DNA of 64,000 nt from VFKU01 sp964620045 (GTDB lineage: Bacteria > Hydrogenedentota > Hydrogenedentia > Hydrogenedentales > GCA-2746185): contig CAZUJL010000006.1 of assembly GCA_964620045.1 (NCBI GenBank), positions 100,829 to 164,828 on the forward strand. The letters run 5' to 3'. Under the pieces are notes generated by a model that worked only from the letters and a program-made list of their open reading frames with translations, was not told the DNA's origin and did not search any database. Positions 31,824 through 40,800 of the stretch are shown here, piece after piece. Every line of letters begins with the position of its first letter. Positions within the stretch are counted from its first letter, which is position 1. The position numbers and the translations under genes are program-made.

Positions 31824-33554
31824 TTAGGGCTGCGTCGAGGCGGTGGTCGCCGAACCCGCCTGCGCGTTCACGAAGTCGGCGATCATCTGCGTTTCCGTAA
31901 TGTCGATGCCGCCGTCCTGGTTCGTGTCCACCATGGTGAAGAACTGCTTGAGTTCCTCGGGGGACTCGTCCATGTCAATCTTGCCGTCTTCATTCACGTC
32001 GAGGATGGTCTGCAGGAGTTCCGGCGTCACGCCTTCCGCGCCGCCGCCCGCCGCCATCTGTGCATTCATCGCGCGCGCGACGACCACGGCTTCGGTCTCG
32101 TCGATGCCGCCGTCCTTGTTGCGGTCGACAAACTGGAACATGCCCTTCATGTCCGCCGGGGTTTCGTCGACGGTAATTTTTCCGTCCTTGTTCACATCAC
32201 CCATCGCCATGATGGTCTTCGCATCGATTCCGCCGGCCGGGGCCGAGGCCTTCGCTTGCGGAGCCGCCGCCGGAGCCGCGCCACCACCGCCCTGCGAGTT
32301 CATGAAGTCGGCAATGGTCTGTGCTTCGGTTTCGTCGATGCCGCCGCTGGAGTCCGCGTCCACCACGCCGAAGAACTGCTTCAACTGTTCCGGCGCTTCT
32401 TCCTGCGTAATCTTGCCGTCTTTGTTTGTGTCGAGCATGCCCATGATCATCTTCGGCGTCATGCCGCCACCCTGAGGCGCGGCCGCCGCCGCCGGGGCCG
32501 CCGCATCGCCACCGGAAACTTTCTTGCCGGTCACAACGATGTCGCCGTTCGAATAAATTTCTTCGCCTTCGAAGGTGTCGCCGTCGACGATGAATTCGAA
32601 CACGAGTTCATTCTGGCTCAGATCCGGGATCATCGTGTGCACGCGCAGCATGCTCATCGCGTCGCCGACTTTTTCGAATTCCACCGCCGTCGATTCAAAA
32701 GTGCCCGCGGCTGATTCGATCGTCGCGTGCAACCGGCCTTCTTTGTCCACCAGCGTCATCGTGGCCGCGTTCGCCTGGCCGCCGATCGTGGCTTCGAGGT
32801 CCCATTTGCCAATCATGACCGCATGGTCGTCATACGCGGCCTGCACAAGCTTGGTTGTATCGACATACTTGCCCGTCAGCGCAATCTCGCCGAGCGATGA
32901 CCGCACCTTGCCCTCGAAGGTCATCTTTTCGCGGTCGATGTTCACGCTGACCATGCCGCCGTCTTCAGTGACATACGGCATCGGAATGCGCCACATCATG
33001 CGGTCGCCGTTCACGCGAATGGGCACGAGGCCTTCGGTGCGAATGCCCGATGAACCGCTCGCGTCGGCGCCCATCAGGCGGCCTTCGACGAGTTCGACGC
33101 GCCATTTGCCTTCGATGCGTTTGCCCTGGAAGTCAGCGTAGGTTTCCCAGTCGCCCACCAGCGGCATCAGCGCTTCGCGCTGTTTCGCCAATTCTTCTTC
33201 AGAGACTTTTTTGCCCTTGATGTCGATCGGGCCGAAGGGGGATTCTGCGTTGCCGGCGAAGGAATCGCCCGTCACGGTGACGGCGATGTCGAGGTTGGCC
33301 GGGCCGAACTTCAGTGTGAAGCTCAGCACGTTGCCTTCGAACTTCACATTCTCCGCCGGCTGTTCGCCCTGCGGGGTCGCGATCATCAGCGTGAGCACAT
33401 CGCCGGGATTCGACACGACGAGCTGTGCCTTAATTTCCTGTCCGGCGGCGTTGATCGTGCCTTCCCATGGACCGAGGATGTCTTTCACGGTTTGTGCCGA
33501 CGCGGACGCCGCCACCGCGGCAACGATCGCCGCAAACACCAGTGCCTTCTTCAT
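31824..33554 (-). CDS. Exported protein with six EF-hand loops
   Basis: A 576-residue secreted or periplasmic protein. The signal peptide MKKALVFAAIVAAVAASASA is followed by beta-rich repeats (residues about 25-340: GPWEGTINAAGQEIKAQLVV, GDWETYADFQGKRIEGKWRV, GKWDLEATIGGQANAATMTL), which look like three copies of one fold, each starting G.W. The C-terminal 200 residues hold six canonical calcium loops in three pairs, for example DTNKDGKITQEE, DADSSGGIDETE and DVNEDGKIDMDE, linked by Ala/Pro/Gly spacers. Calcium-stabilised envelope or extracellular function is likely; no catalytic domain seen. AAGGAA precedes the ATG. Confidence 0.85.
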   Translation of the reverse strand: MKKALVFAAIVAAVAASASAQTVKDILGPWEGTINAAGQEIKAQLVVSNPGDVLTLMIATPQGEQPAENVKFEGNVLSFTLKFGPANLDIAVTVTGDSFAGNAESPFGPIDIKGKKVSEEELAKQREALMPLVGDWETYADFQGKRIEGKWRVELVEGRLMGADASGSSGIRTEGLVPIRVNGDRMMWRIPMPYVTEDGGMVSVNIDREKMTFEGKVRSSLGEIALTGKYVDTTKLVQAAYDDHAVMIGKWDLEATIGGQANAATMTLVDKEGRLHATIESAAGTFESTAVEFEKVGDAMSMLRVHTMIPDLSQNELVFEFIVDGDTFEGEEIYSNGDIVVTGKKVSGGDAAAPAAAAAPQGGGMTPKMIMGMLDTNKDGKITQEEAPEQLKQFFGVVDADSSGGIDETEAQTIADFMNSQGGGGAAPAAAPQAKASAPAGGIDAKTIMAMGDVNKDGKITVDETPADMKGMFQFVDRNKDGGIDETEAVVVARAMNAQMAAGGGAEGVTPELLQTILDVNEDGKIDMDESPEELKQFFTMVDTNQDGGIDITETQMIADFVNAQAGSATTASTQP

Positions 33555-34135
33555 GCGAATGATTCCTTTTTTCCGTGTGAGTGGGCGTGCGCGCCCGAAC
33601 CCGGTCGGCGCCGCACGTTCCAAACGAAGGAGTGAACGCCGATCCTACTATGTGCCGCGGCAATGCCGCCACAGCCACGCCGGCCTCGCCCGGATCGGAA
33701 ACCCCGGCGCGACACGGGAGTTCCGCTTCACACTGGACGGGAGGGGGCACATACTCACAACTTATCCACACGCCGGGAACCGCCTGAAATAACGCTTTTC
33801 TAACGAAAAACACGTCCATAATTGAGTTTCTGTGTATATTTTCGTATTATGCTCACAATTCCGGAATGGCCGAAGAGGGTATACCGGGGACTGTCCACGA
33901 ATTTTCCACAGGCGTATTGGCGTCGAGAAAACGCTATCCACCGCTCCACTATTTGGCATTGTGCGTTTTGCCAATTCGACTTGCGCGAAGTGGTTGTGGC
34001 CTGTAGCGCGGCGTTTTTACAGGACTTGTAAATTTCGGGCCGTAAATCCGCAGACGGGTTTTGGTATTCTAGGGCCGGGGGATATCGGTTGACGACGCGC
34101 CAGCGCCGGGCGACCGTCTTTTCTCGAGGGGGACA
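33555..34135. other. Gene-free 581-base spacer; candidate replication origin
   Basis: No credible gene is seen here. It contains a perfect DnaA box TTATCCACA (33762-33770), a TTTTCCACA box (33902-33910) that fits the TTWTNCACA consensus, and two weaker sites (CTGTCCACG at 33891-33899, CTATCCACC at 33934-33942), all in the same direction. Between the boxes 33801-33860 is about 70 percent A+T (42 of 60 bases), far above the surroundings. Gene orientation flips here: 19 of 19 genes from 8976 to 33554 are on the minus strand, and 22 of 23 from 34136 to 57942 are on the plus strand. dnaA and dnaN are not nearby. Together these suggest oriC. Confidence 0.6.
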
Positions 34136-35560
34136 ATGAAGCCAGTCACCACGATGAATGGATCGGTGTTGCTGATCGACAACGATCCGGGCCTGCACGT
34201 CGTCGTTGGCGATTTCGTTCGCGCACGCGGCTATTCGCTGCTCGAAGCCGAGGACGCCGTGCAAGGTCTGCAGCATCTGCGCACGTCGCGGCCGACGGTG
34301 GTCTTCCTTGATGCCGCGCTCCCGCCAGACGATGCCTCCGAACTCCTCGTTGCGCTCAGCAAAGAAGCGCCAGACACGCCGGTCGTTGTATTAGCGCAAG
34401 ATGCCGACACGCCGTCGCGCCTTGGCCGCATGGATCTGGATGCCTTCGAAGTATTGCCGCGCCCGGTCACGCGCGCGTCGATCGATCACGTGCTGCGCCA
34501 CGCGGAATTTTACAACCGCCTCACCGATGCGACCCGCGCACACCTGCGCTACCTCGAACGGCGTAACGTGCAACTGGACGTGCGCCTGCACGAACTCGAA
34601 AAACTCGGGCTCGATCTGCAGCGCGAGAACCGTCAGCGCGCACGTACCGAGGAAGTGATCCTGCGCCAGATGCGCGGACAGGAAGAAACCGAGAGGCGCC
34701 TAAAGACGATTGAGGCGGCGTTCGACGGCGCCGGCGACGCCATTCTGATCACCGATCCGGAGGGCGGCGTGATTTACGTTAACGCCGCATTCGAGAATGT
34801 TTTCGGCGCGATTGGCACCGACAAGGCGTATAACCTCGGCAAGCTTTTCGTGAAGCCCACCGTCGCCACGACGATGAAGGAAAATGTCGCCGCGCTGGGC
34901 AACTTCAGTTGCGAAGTCGAGATGATTTCGGACAAGAAAGACGCGTTTCCAGCGCTGGTGCGCGCGAGCACGATCGCGGACGCCTCCGGCCAGGGCGGGC
35001 GCCTGTTCATCTTTACCGACATTACCGAGCAAGAACAATTGCGCCGTCAGGCCTACCACGATGCGCTCACCGGCCTGTACAGCCGCCGTTATTTGATGGA
35101 TCAACTCCGCCAGAGCATGAGCTTGGCGCGGCGTCACCGCCATCCGCTCAGCGTGTGCCTGTGCGACCTCGATAAATTCAAGCAGATCAACGACACGCAC
35201 GGGCACATCATGGGCGACCAGGTGCTTGAGGCGTTCGCGCGGATTGTGCGCGAAGAGATCCGCACAGAAGATATCGCGGGGCGCTTGGGCGGCGACGAGT
35301 TCTGTCTCATCTTTCCGCACGCCGGCGCTGATTTCGCCGCGCTCTGTTTGGAACGCATCCGTCGGAAGTTCAACTCGGTCCCGTTCACAACGGAAGCCGG
35401 TGAAAAATTCCACGCCTCGGCCACCTTCGGCATCGCCGACATGGCACCGCCCGACATCACGCAGGAAGGTCTCGTCGAGCTGGCCGACCAGTCGCTGTAT
35501 TCCGCGAAGGAATCCGGCCGCAACTGCGTGGCTGCAAACGGCAAGAAATGGACCGGCTGA
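34136..35560 (+). CDS. Receiver-PAS-GGDEF diguanylate cyclase
   Basis: A 474-residue signalling protein: receiver-like domain (1-120), coiled coil (135-190), PAS domain (190-300; AFDGAGDAILITDPEGGVIY) and GGDEF domain (305-474). The active site GGDEF is at 385-389 and the inhibitory RTED site at 376-379, exactly five residues before it, so it should make cyclic-di-GMP under product inhibition. The receiver has Asp15, Asp17 and Asp59 but Ala87 replaces the usual Thr/Ser and Arg109 the conserved Lys, so phospho-switching may be altered. GAGGGGG precedes the ATG. Lies immediately right of the putative origin. Confidence 0.9.
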   Translation: MKPVTTMNGSVLLIDNDPGLHVVVGDFVRARGYSLLEAEDAVQGLQHLRTSRPTVVFLDAALPPDDASELLVALSKEAPDTPVVVLAQDADTPSRLGRMDLDAFEVLPRPVTRASIDHVLRHAEFYNRLTDATRAHLRYLERRNVQLDVRLHELEKLGLDLQRENRQRARTEEVILRQMRGQEETERRLKTIEAAFDGAGDAILITDPEGGVIYVNAAFENVFGAIGTDKAYNLGKLFVKPTVATTMKENVAALGNFSCEVEMISDKKDAFPALVRASTIADASGQGGRLFIFTDITEQEQLRRQAYHDALTGLYSRRYLMDQLRQSMSLARRHRHPLSVCLCDLDKFKQINDTHGHIMGDQVLEAFARIVREEIRTEDIAGRLGGDEFCLIFPHAGADFAALCLERIRRKFNSVPFTTEAGEKFHASATFGIADMAPPDITQEGLVELADQSLYSAKESGRNCVAANGKKWTG

Positions 35561-35610
35561 CGGTATTGTTCGTGATTGCAACGGAATTGTAATACGCTGT
35601 TGTCCGCCGC

Positions 35611-36054
35611 ATGGACGCCGAACCCACACCAGATCAGCCTGTATCCCGCGACGCGCTTCGCGCCGAACTGCAGCTTTCGCCGATGTGGGCCGTGCGCTGG
35701 TTTTTCATCACCTGCGGCTGGATCTCTCTCGTGCTCGGCTTCATCGGGCTGTTTCTGCCCATCGTGCCGACGACACCGTTTCTGTTGTTGACCGCATTCT
35801 GTTTCGCGCGCGGCTCGGAACGCTTCTACATCTGGCTGCTCACCAACAAATATTTCGGCAGCTACATCCGCGCCTGGCGTGACAACCAGGGCATTCCAGT
35901 CAAGGTGAAGATGTATGTCCTGGCGCTCTTGTGGTACGTCCTCATTATGTCCGCCATCTTTGTCGTACCGCTCTGGCAGGTGCGCCTCGTGTTCCTGTTG
36001 GTCGGCATAGGCGTCACGATCTATATTGTCCGACTGCCCACGCGCCGATCCTAA
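35611..36054 (+). CDS. DUF454 (YbaN-like) membrane protein
   Basis: A 147-residue inner-membrane protein. The DUF454 core is clear: RWFFITCGWISLVLGFIG, LFLPIVPTTPFLLLTAFCFA, then ARGSERFYIWLLTNKYFG and two C-terminal helices (MYVLALLWYVLIMSAIFVV, LVFLLVGIGVTIYIV). Function of the family is unknown. It has a 30-residue cytoplasmic lead. Probably cotranscribed with the GDPD gene 17 bases on. Confidence 0.88.
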   Translation: MDAEPTPDQPVSRDALRAELQLSPMWAVRWFFITCGWISLVLGFIGLFLPIVPTTPFLLLTAFCFARGSERFYIWLLTNKYFGSYIRAWRDNQGIPVKVKMYVLALLWYVLIMSAIFVVPLWQVRLVFLLVGIGVTIYIVRLPTRRS

Positions 36055-36071
36055 GGGCTGAGGATTCGTCG

Positions 36072-36851
36072 ATGCTGCTCCGCGTTCTTGCTGTCTTTTT
36101 GTGTCTCGCCGGTGGCGCATTTGCCGCGAAACCCGTCGAAGTTGTCGTGCACCGCGGCGACAACGGCTACGCCCCCGAGAACACCATCGCCGCGGCGAAA
36201 CGTTGTGTCGACATGGGCATTCAGTATCTGGAATTCGACGTCCGCCGCAGCAAGGACGGCGTGCACTACATCCTGCATGACCCCACGGTCGATCGCACGA
36301 CCGACGGCACGGGCGGCATCCGCACGCTTGCGTCGGCGCAGGTCGACGCGCTCGATGCGGGTAGTTGGTTCTCTGCAGATTTCAAGGGCGAACGGATTCC
36401 GCGCCTGGAAGAGCTGCTTGATTTCTGCAAGGACAAGATCAAGCTGTACTTCGACGTGAAAGACGCGGATATCGCATATCTCATCAAGCTTGTTCACGAT
36501 CGCGGGCTCGAAGGCCAGTGTTTCTTCTGGTTTGGGAACAAGACACAAGCGCTGCAGTTTCGGGAGCTATCGAACGACCTCGAACTGAAAGTGAACGCGG
36601 GTACGCCGGAAGACGTGAAGCGCGCAAAAGAAGAACTCGGCGCGACGCTGATCGAATGCGGTGTCGATGCACTAACACCCGAATTCATCCAGACGTGTCG
36701 CGATTTGAACTTGCGCATCATGACGCGCGTCGAAAAGCCCGACGAGGCCGCGTTTCGCCGGACCGTCGAAGCCGAAGCGGATTTGATCAACCTCGACCAC
36801 CCCGAGATCTTTCTGCGCGTGCAGCGCGAAGTGCTCGGGCAACCGAAGTGA
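36072..36851 (+). CDS. Exported glycerophosphodiester phosphodiesterase
   Basis: A 259-residue GDPD with a signal peptide (MLLRVLAVFLCLAGGAFA). The TIM-barrel metal and catalytic motifs are present: VHRGDNGYAPENT with His and Glu, EFDVRRSKDGVHYILHDPTVDRTTDGTG with Glu, Asp and the second His, and LYFDVKDA. It would release glycerol-3-phosphate from glycerophosphodiesters in the periplasm. I start at MLLRVL (36072), 17 bases after DUF454, with a GAGG upstream. Confidence 0.9.
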   Translation: MLLRVLAVFLCLAGGAFAAKPVEVVVHRGDNGYAPENTIAAAKRCVDMGIQYLEFDVRRSKDGVHYILHDPTVDRTTDGTGGIRTLASAQVDALDAGSWFSADFKGERIPRLEELLDFCKDKIKLYFDVKDADIAYLIKLVHDRGLEGQCFFWFGNKTQALQFRELSNDLELKVNAGTPEDVKRAKEELGATLIECGVDALTPEFIQTCRDLNLRIMTRVEKPDEAAFRRTVEAEADLINLDHPEIFLRVQREVLGQPK

Positions 36852-36869
36852 ACCGGGAGATACACTGAG

Positions 36870-37922
36870 ATGGCCGGCAACATTCTGATTTACGGCGCCA
36901 ACGGGTACACCGCCGAACTCATCATCGAACTCGCGAAGCAAGAGGGCGCGAAGCCGATTCTTGCGGGGCGTTCGCCGGAGAAGATAAAGCCGATCGCGGA
37001 AAAAGCGGGCCTGGAATCCCGCGCGTTTTCGCTCGACGATAAGGCGGCCGTCGACAAGGGCCTCGCGGGGATCGGCGTGGTGCTTCATTGTGCCGGGCCG
37101 TTCTCGCGCACGGCAAAACAGATGGCCGAAGGCTGCATTCGAAACAAGGCGCACTATCTCGACATCACCGGCGAGATCGAAGTCTTTGAGCTCATGGCGT
37201 CGATGACAAAGCGCGCGGCCGAGGCCGGCGTGATGCTGATGCCGGGCACGGGTTTCGACGTCGTGCCGAGCGATTGTCTCGCGGCGCACCTCAAACGCCG
37301 CCTGCCCGACGCGACGGAACTTACACTTGCGTTTCAGGGCGTCGGCCGGCCCTCCCGCGGCACGGCGACGACAATGGTGGAGAACATCCATCGCGGCGGC
37401 ATGATTCGGCGCGACGGAAAACTCACGGGGGTACCCGCCGCGTGGCAGACGCGCAAGATCGATTTCGGAAATGGCCCGGTCGACACGATGACGATCCCGT
37501 GGGGCGACGTTTCGACCGCGTACCACTCGACCGGCATTCCGAACATCCAGGTGTTCATGGCCGCGCCACCGGATATGGCGCGCATGGCGAAGATGAGCCG
37601 CTATGTTGGCTGGTTGATCGGCTCCGGTCCCGTGCAATCGCTGCTTAAGAGACAGATTCAGTCCGGGCCTGCCGGACCCAACGCCGAGGAGCGGCGCACG
37701 GGCAAGTCGTACCTATGGGGCGAGGCGAAGAACGCCGCCGGCCGCGCGGTGCATTCGCAGCTACACGCCGGCGAAGGGTATCAATTGACCGCCAACACCG
37801 CGTGGGCCATCGCGAAGCACGCGGCGAACGGTGGCGCGCAGTCGGGCTTCCGCACGCCGTCCATGGTGTTCGGCCCGGATTTCATCCTGCAATTCGGCGC
37901 ACAGCGGACGGATCTCGATTGA
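36870..37922 (+). CDS. Saccharopine-dehydrogenase-family NADP-binding protein
   Basis: A 350-residue protein with an N-terminal Rossmann fold: ILIYGANGYTAELIIELAKQ, then a GRSPEKIKPIAEK helix and VLHCAGPFSRTAKQMAEGCI. DITGEIEVFE and PGTGFDVVPSDCLA are typical of the saccharopine dehydrogenase-like / trans-acting enoyl reductase group. A reduction or dehydrogenation of a lipid-like substrate is possible; the substrate is not evident. Follows the GDPD gene by 18 bases with GGGAGA before the ATG. Confidence 0.85.
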   Translation: MAGNILIYGANGYTAELIIELAKQEGAKPILAGRSPEKIKPIAEKAGLESRAFSLDDKAAVDKGLAGIGVVLHCAGPFSRTAKQMAEGCIRNKAHYLDITGEIEVFELMASMTKRAAEAGVMLMPGTGFDVVPSDCLAAHLKRRLPDATELTLAFQGVGRPSRGTATTMVENIHRGGMIRRDGKLTGVPAAWQTRKIDFGNGPVDTMTIPWGDVSTAYHSTGIPNIQVFMAAPPDMARMAKMSRYVGWLIGSGPVQSLLKRQIQSGPAGPNAEERRTGKSYLWGEAKNAAGRAVHSQLHAGEGYQLTANTAWAIAKHAANGGAQSGFRTPSMVFGPDFILQFGAQRTDLD

Positions 37923-37965
37923 ATGGGATTTCCAAAACCGCGTCAGTAGTGGCGGAATTTTTCGT

Positions 37966-38994
37966 ATGACTTATCCAAAAATCAGCATCTCAATCCTGCT
38001 TTCTGTATTCGCGTTGTGCGCTGCCGCGCATTCGGATGAAATCCATCTCCGCGACGGCTCGAAAATTCTCGGCACCGTCACCTTGGTGAAAGAAGGAAAG
38101 CTTACGGTAAAAACCGATTTCGCCGGCGATCTCAACATTCCGCTCGATAAGATCGGCGGCATTTCGACCGACGCCGAACAGACGATCGTTCTCAAGGGCG
38201 GCGGCACGTTTACTGGCCGCATGCAGTACGTGGACGGTAAGCAGCAGGTGCTTCAAAACAATCAGCCTCAGGATTTGGACGTCGCCACACTCGGCGAAGT
38301 CGCGCCGGTGCCGCCCCCGGGAGCGCCGCCCGTGCCCGCCAACTGGTCCGGTCGCGTGGAAATCCTCCTCAACGGGTCTGAAGGCAACTCCGATCGCATC
38401 GCCGCCTCCGCAGGGGTGTCCGCGCTGCGCACGGGCCTCGTTGATCGGCTCAGTTTATACCTCCGCGGGCAGTATGAAGAGTCCAACGGCGAGCGCTCGA
38501 AGAACGAAGTCATCGGCGGCGTGCGCTACGAACGCGATCTCACGCCACGGCTCTTCGCGTATACGCGGCTCGAACTCGAATACGACGAATTCGAAAATCT
38601 GGACCTGCGCTCGACGGTCGCCGGCGGTCTCGGATATTTCCTCATTCGGAATCCGCGACAGGATCTGAAAATCCGCGGCGGTCTGGCATATCAACACGAA
38701 GAATTCGGCGACGGCTCGTCCGACGATAAGCCGCTCGCCGAAGCCGGGTACGACTATCGTCTCGACATCAAACAGTGGTTGCGCTTTAACAGCACGGCGA
38801 CCTATTTCGTCGATCCCACCAACGTCGACGACTGGCGTGCCACGGCCGAGAACGCCGCCGAAGTGCCGATTACGGCCGTCAAGGGTTGGAAACTCCGCTT
38901 CGGCGTGCGCAACGAGCTCGACTCCGATCCGTTGCCCGATATCGAGAGCCTCGACACGACGTATTACCTGGCGCTGGTCTATTCGTGGAACTAA
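37966..38994 (+). CDS. DUF481 outer-membrane beta-barrel protein
   Basis: A 342-residue exported protein. The signal peptide (SISILLSVFALCAAAHS) leads to a small N-terminal beta-domain with DGSKILGTVTLVKEGKLTVK (like the LSm-ish DUF of such proteins), a Pro-rich linker PVPPPGAPPVPANWSG, then a DUF481 barrel: GRVEILLNGSEGNSDRIAA, then many alternating strands (GGVRYERDLTPRLFAYTRLE, GGLGYFLIRNPRQDLKIRGG) ending in LALVYSWN. No Shine-Dalgarno is visible before the ATG. Its stop codon overlaps that of the convergent RyR gene. Confidence 0.82.
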   Translation: MTYPKISISILLSVFALCAAAHSDEIHLRDGSKILGTVTLVKEGKLTVKTDFAGDLNIPLDKIGGISTDAEQTIVLKGGGTFTGRMQYVDGKQQVLQNNQPQDLDVATLGEVAPVPPPGAPPVPANWSGRVEILLNGSEGNSDRIAASAGVSALRTGLVDRLSLYLRGQYEESNGERSKNEVIGGVRYERDLTPRLFAYTRLELEYDEFENLDLRSTVAGGLGYFLIRNPRQDLKIRGGLAYQHEEFGDGSSDDKPLAEAGYDYRLDIKQWLRFNSTATYFVDPTNVDDWRATAENAAEVPITAVKGWKLRFGVRNELDSDPLPDIESLDTTYYLALVYSWN

Positions 38995-40694
38995 ACGCGG
39001 CGGATTTTTCCGCCCGCCATCGCCACCAGCTTCGGCAAATTCCGCACCGCGTCGCGATCGTAGTCTTTGATTTCGTCCGTGAGTTCGTTGTAATCGACCA
39101 GATACGGCGTCATCCTGCGCGCAGTATCTTTCGGACCTGACTGCCAACCCGCGAGAACACGCTCCGCCACCCACCGCCGGTGCTCCATGCGCGCGAGCAA
39201 CTCGATCTCGTCGGATGTGAAGGCAAATTCCGGTCCCTTGCCGCGCTCCATAACGCAATTGGTCGCACGCAGTTTCACGGCGATATGGTCTGCCTGCTGC
39301 CGACAGGAACTTTGCAGCTCTGGATCGAGCAGGTGCCACGGCGGCGCGGTCGCATGGCCTTCGCTTTGCCGCTTGGCGGAGTACAACCGGTGCACTTCCA
39401 TCGCCAATGCATCGGCCTCGTGCATGTCGAGTGCATTCCAATTGCACACATCGTCCAGCGTCCCGAACGGCGCCAGTTGCTGAGCGCCGGTGCCGCTCAG
39501 TAACGTCGCCAGGCCGTCGTTGGTCGCCATGCGGACAAGGATCGGCACCTGGGTGCCGCGTAATGCCTGTTGCAGCGCGAGTGCATATGCCAGGCTTTGG
39601 GAATCCGAACTGATGCAAAGCGCGATGGTCGTCAGTGCATCGGTACGTTGCGCGAGCTTCTGAATGTCATCAATCGCCTGAGCGTCGTCGAACGTGGCCT
39701 CGCGAAACCGCAGGCTGCAGATGGTTTTCACGCCAGGATGCCGCGCGTGAAAGGACTTCTCGCGCGCAGCCGCCGCTTTGTCGAATACGGTGATTTCCAG
39801 CGGCCTGGCATTCGCGAAGTGCGAGACTTTGGCGTACTGCAAGGCGAGCGCCATGCCCATCCGGCCGAAGCCGAGCACGATAAGCTGCGGAGTGCGAGGA
39901 TCATCAGGACCCATTCGCTCGCGATCGAGCGGATGAGTTTGCGCCGCGATGCGCGCGGCCGTGTCGTACGCGTTCATCACGTGCAGATCGATGGAGCCGC
40001 TCGCGTCGCGAAATACCGTGCTCGCGCGAAACAACACGCTCAGATCGTAGTCCAGAATTTGTAAATGGCAGGCCAGCGGAGTATTTCGCTTTACGCCGTC
40101 CAGCGCCTTGCGCGCCGCCAGCAGCACCTTCACGTTTGTACCGTCGTCGTCGCACGCGGCCACGAGCGCGCGCGCCCGCCCTAGCGCCGCCGCGCGCAAG
40201 GGCTCTGGCTCGGTGACATCACCCGCCACATGGAACCCACGGCGCGCGAGCCATTTCCCGAGCAGCGGTCCCGCCCCAGCACGCTCCACCATCACCACTC
40301 GCCGCCCGGCTGCGTTCGCGCTCGCGGCGACATTGAACCCGACATCGCCGGCTCCACATACAACGATGTGGTTTTGCAGCCGACGGATTCGCCACGCCGC
40401 AATCCGGCTGTCGAGGAAGAGGTAGCCGACGCGGATCATGGTGATGGCGGCAATCGCCGGCGCGGCGATGCGCGCGATGTTCAGCGGCAGCGGCACGCGG
40501 CCCGATACGTCTCCGGCCGAGAGCTTGTAGAGCTGCAGGTCGAGGTAGGCGATATCCACGAACGATTTGGCTTTGCCGATTTCGTGGAAGTAGATCGTGA
40601 ATCCCCAATGGCCGAGCATCAGGGTGATAACCCACGCGGCCACAAGCCACGGCCAATACTTGGTTCCGGAGAAGGTTTGGTGCAGCTTGCTCAT
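38991..40694 (-). CDS. TrkA-N / RyR-domain membrane protein
   Basis: A 567-residue protein with two N-terminal membrane helices (about residues 13-36 and 70-95), then two Rossmann-like TrkA-N domains (HIVVCGAGDVGFNVAASANA and LIVLGFGRMGMALALQYAK), and a C-terminal RyR domain (ARMEHRRWVAERVLAGWQSG, LVDYNELTDEIKDYDRDAV). The layout recalls ion-channel or transporter subunits gated by a nucleotide-binding ring. The RyR domain is named after animal ryanodine receptors and occurs in scattered bacteria. There is no TVGYG filter, so potassium channel function is not proven. It is the only minus-strand gene between 34 and 58 kb. Confidence 0.82.
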   Translation of the reverse strand: MSKLHQTFSGTKYWPWLVAAWVITLMLGHWGFTIYFHEIGKAKSFVDIAYLDLQLYKLSAGDVSGRVPLPLNIARIAAPAIAAITMIRVGYLFLDSRIAAWRIRRLQNHIVVCGAGDVGFNVAASANAAGRRVVMVERAGAGPLLGKWLARRGFHVAGDVTEPEPLRAAALGRARALVAACDDDGTNVKVLLAARKALDGVKRNTPLACHLQILDYDLSVLFRASTVFRDASGSIDLHVMNAYDTAARIAAQTHPLDRERMGPDDPRTPQLIVLGFGRMGMALALQYAKVSHFANARPLEITVFDKAAAAREKSFHARHPGVKTICSLRFREATFDDAQAIDDIQKLAQRTDALTTIALCISSDSQSLAYALALQQALRGTQVPILVRMATNDGLATLLSGTGAQQLAPFGTLDDVCNWNALDMHEADALAMEVHRLYSAKRQSEGHATAPPWHLLDPELQSSCRQQADHIAVKLRATNCVMERGKGPEFAFTSDEIELLARMEHRRWVAERVLAGWQSGPKDTARRMTPYLVDYNELTDEIKDYDRDAVRNLPKLVAMAGGKIRRV

Positions 40695-40744
40695 ATGGCC
40701 TCGCCTCGTGTCGAGGGCACGAGCTTGGCGCAGTGCCGAAACGG

Positions 40745-40773
40745 TTGTCAATCCGCGTGCGGTTGCGTAAAAT
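40745..40773 (+). promoter_or_regulatory. Sigma-70-like promoter for the TIR gene
   Basis: TTGTCA (40745-40750), 17 bases, TAAAAT (40768-40773). Start near 40780, about 21 bases before the ATG at 40801. No strong Shine-Dalgarno follows. Confidence 0.55.
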
Positions 40774-40800
40774 CAGCACCTCGTATCGGGACCGGCGGCG

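Noticed and set aside
33822..34031. Short open frames in the gene-free spacer
   Set aside because: Short, on both strands, no ribosome site, and composition is unlike coding regions; they cross the DnaA-box stretch.
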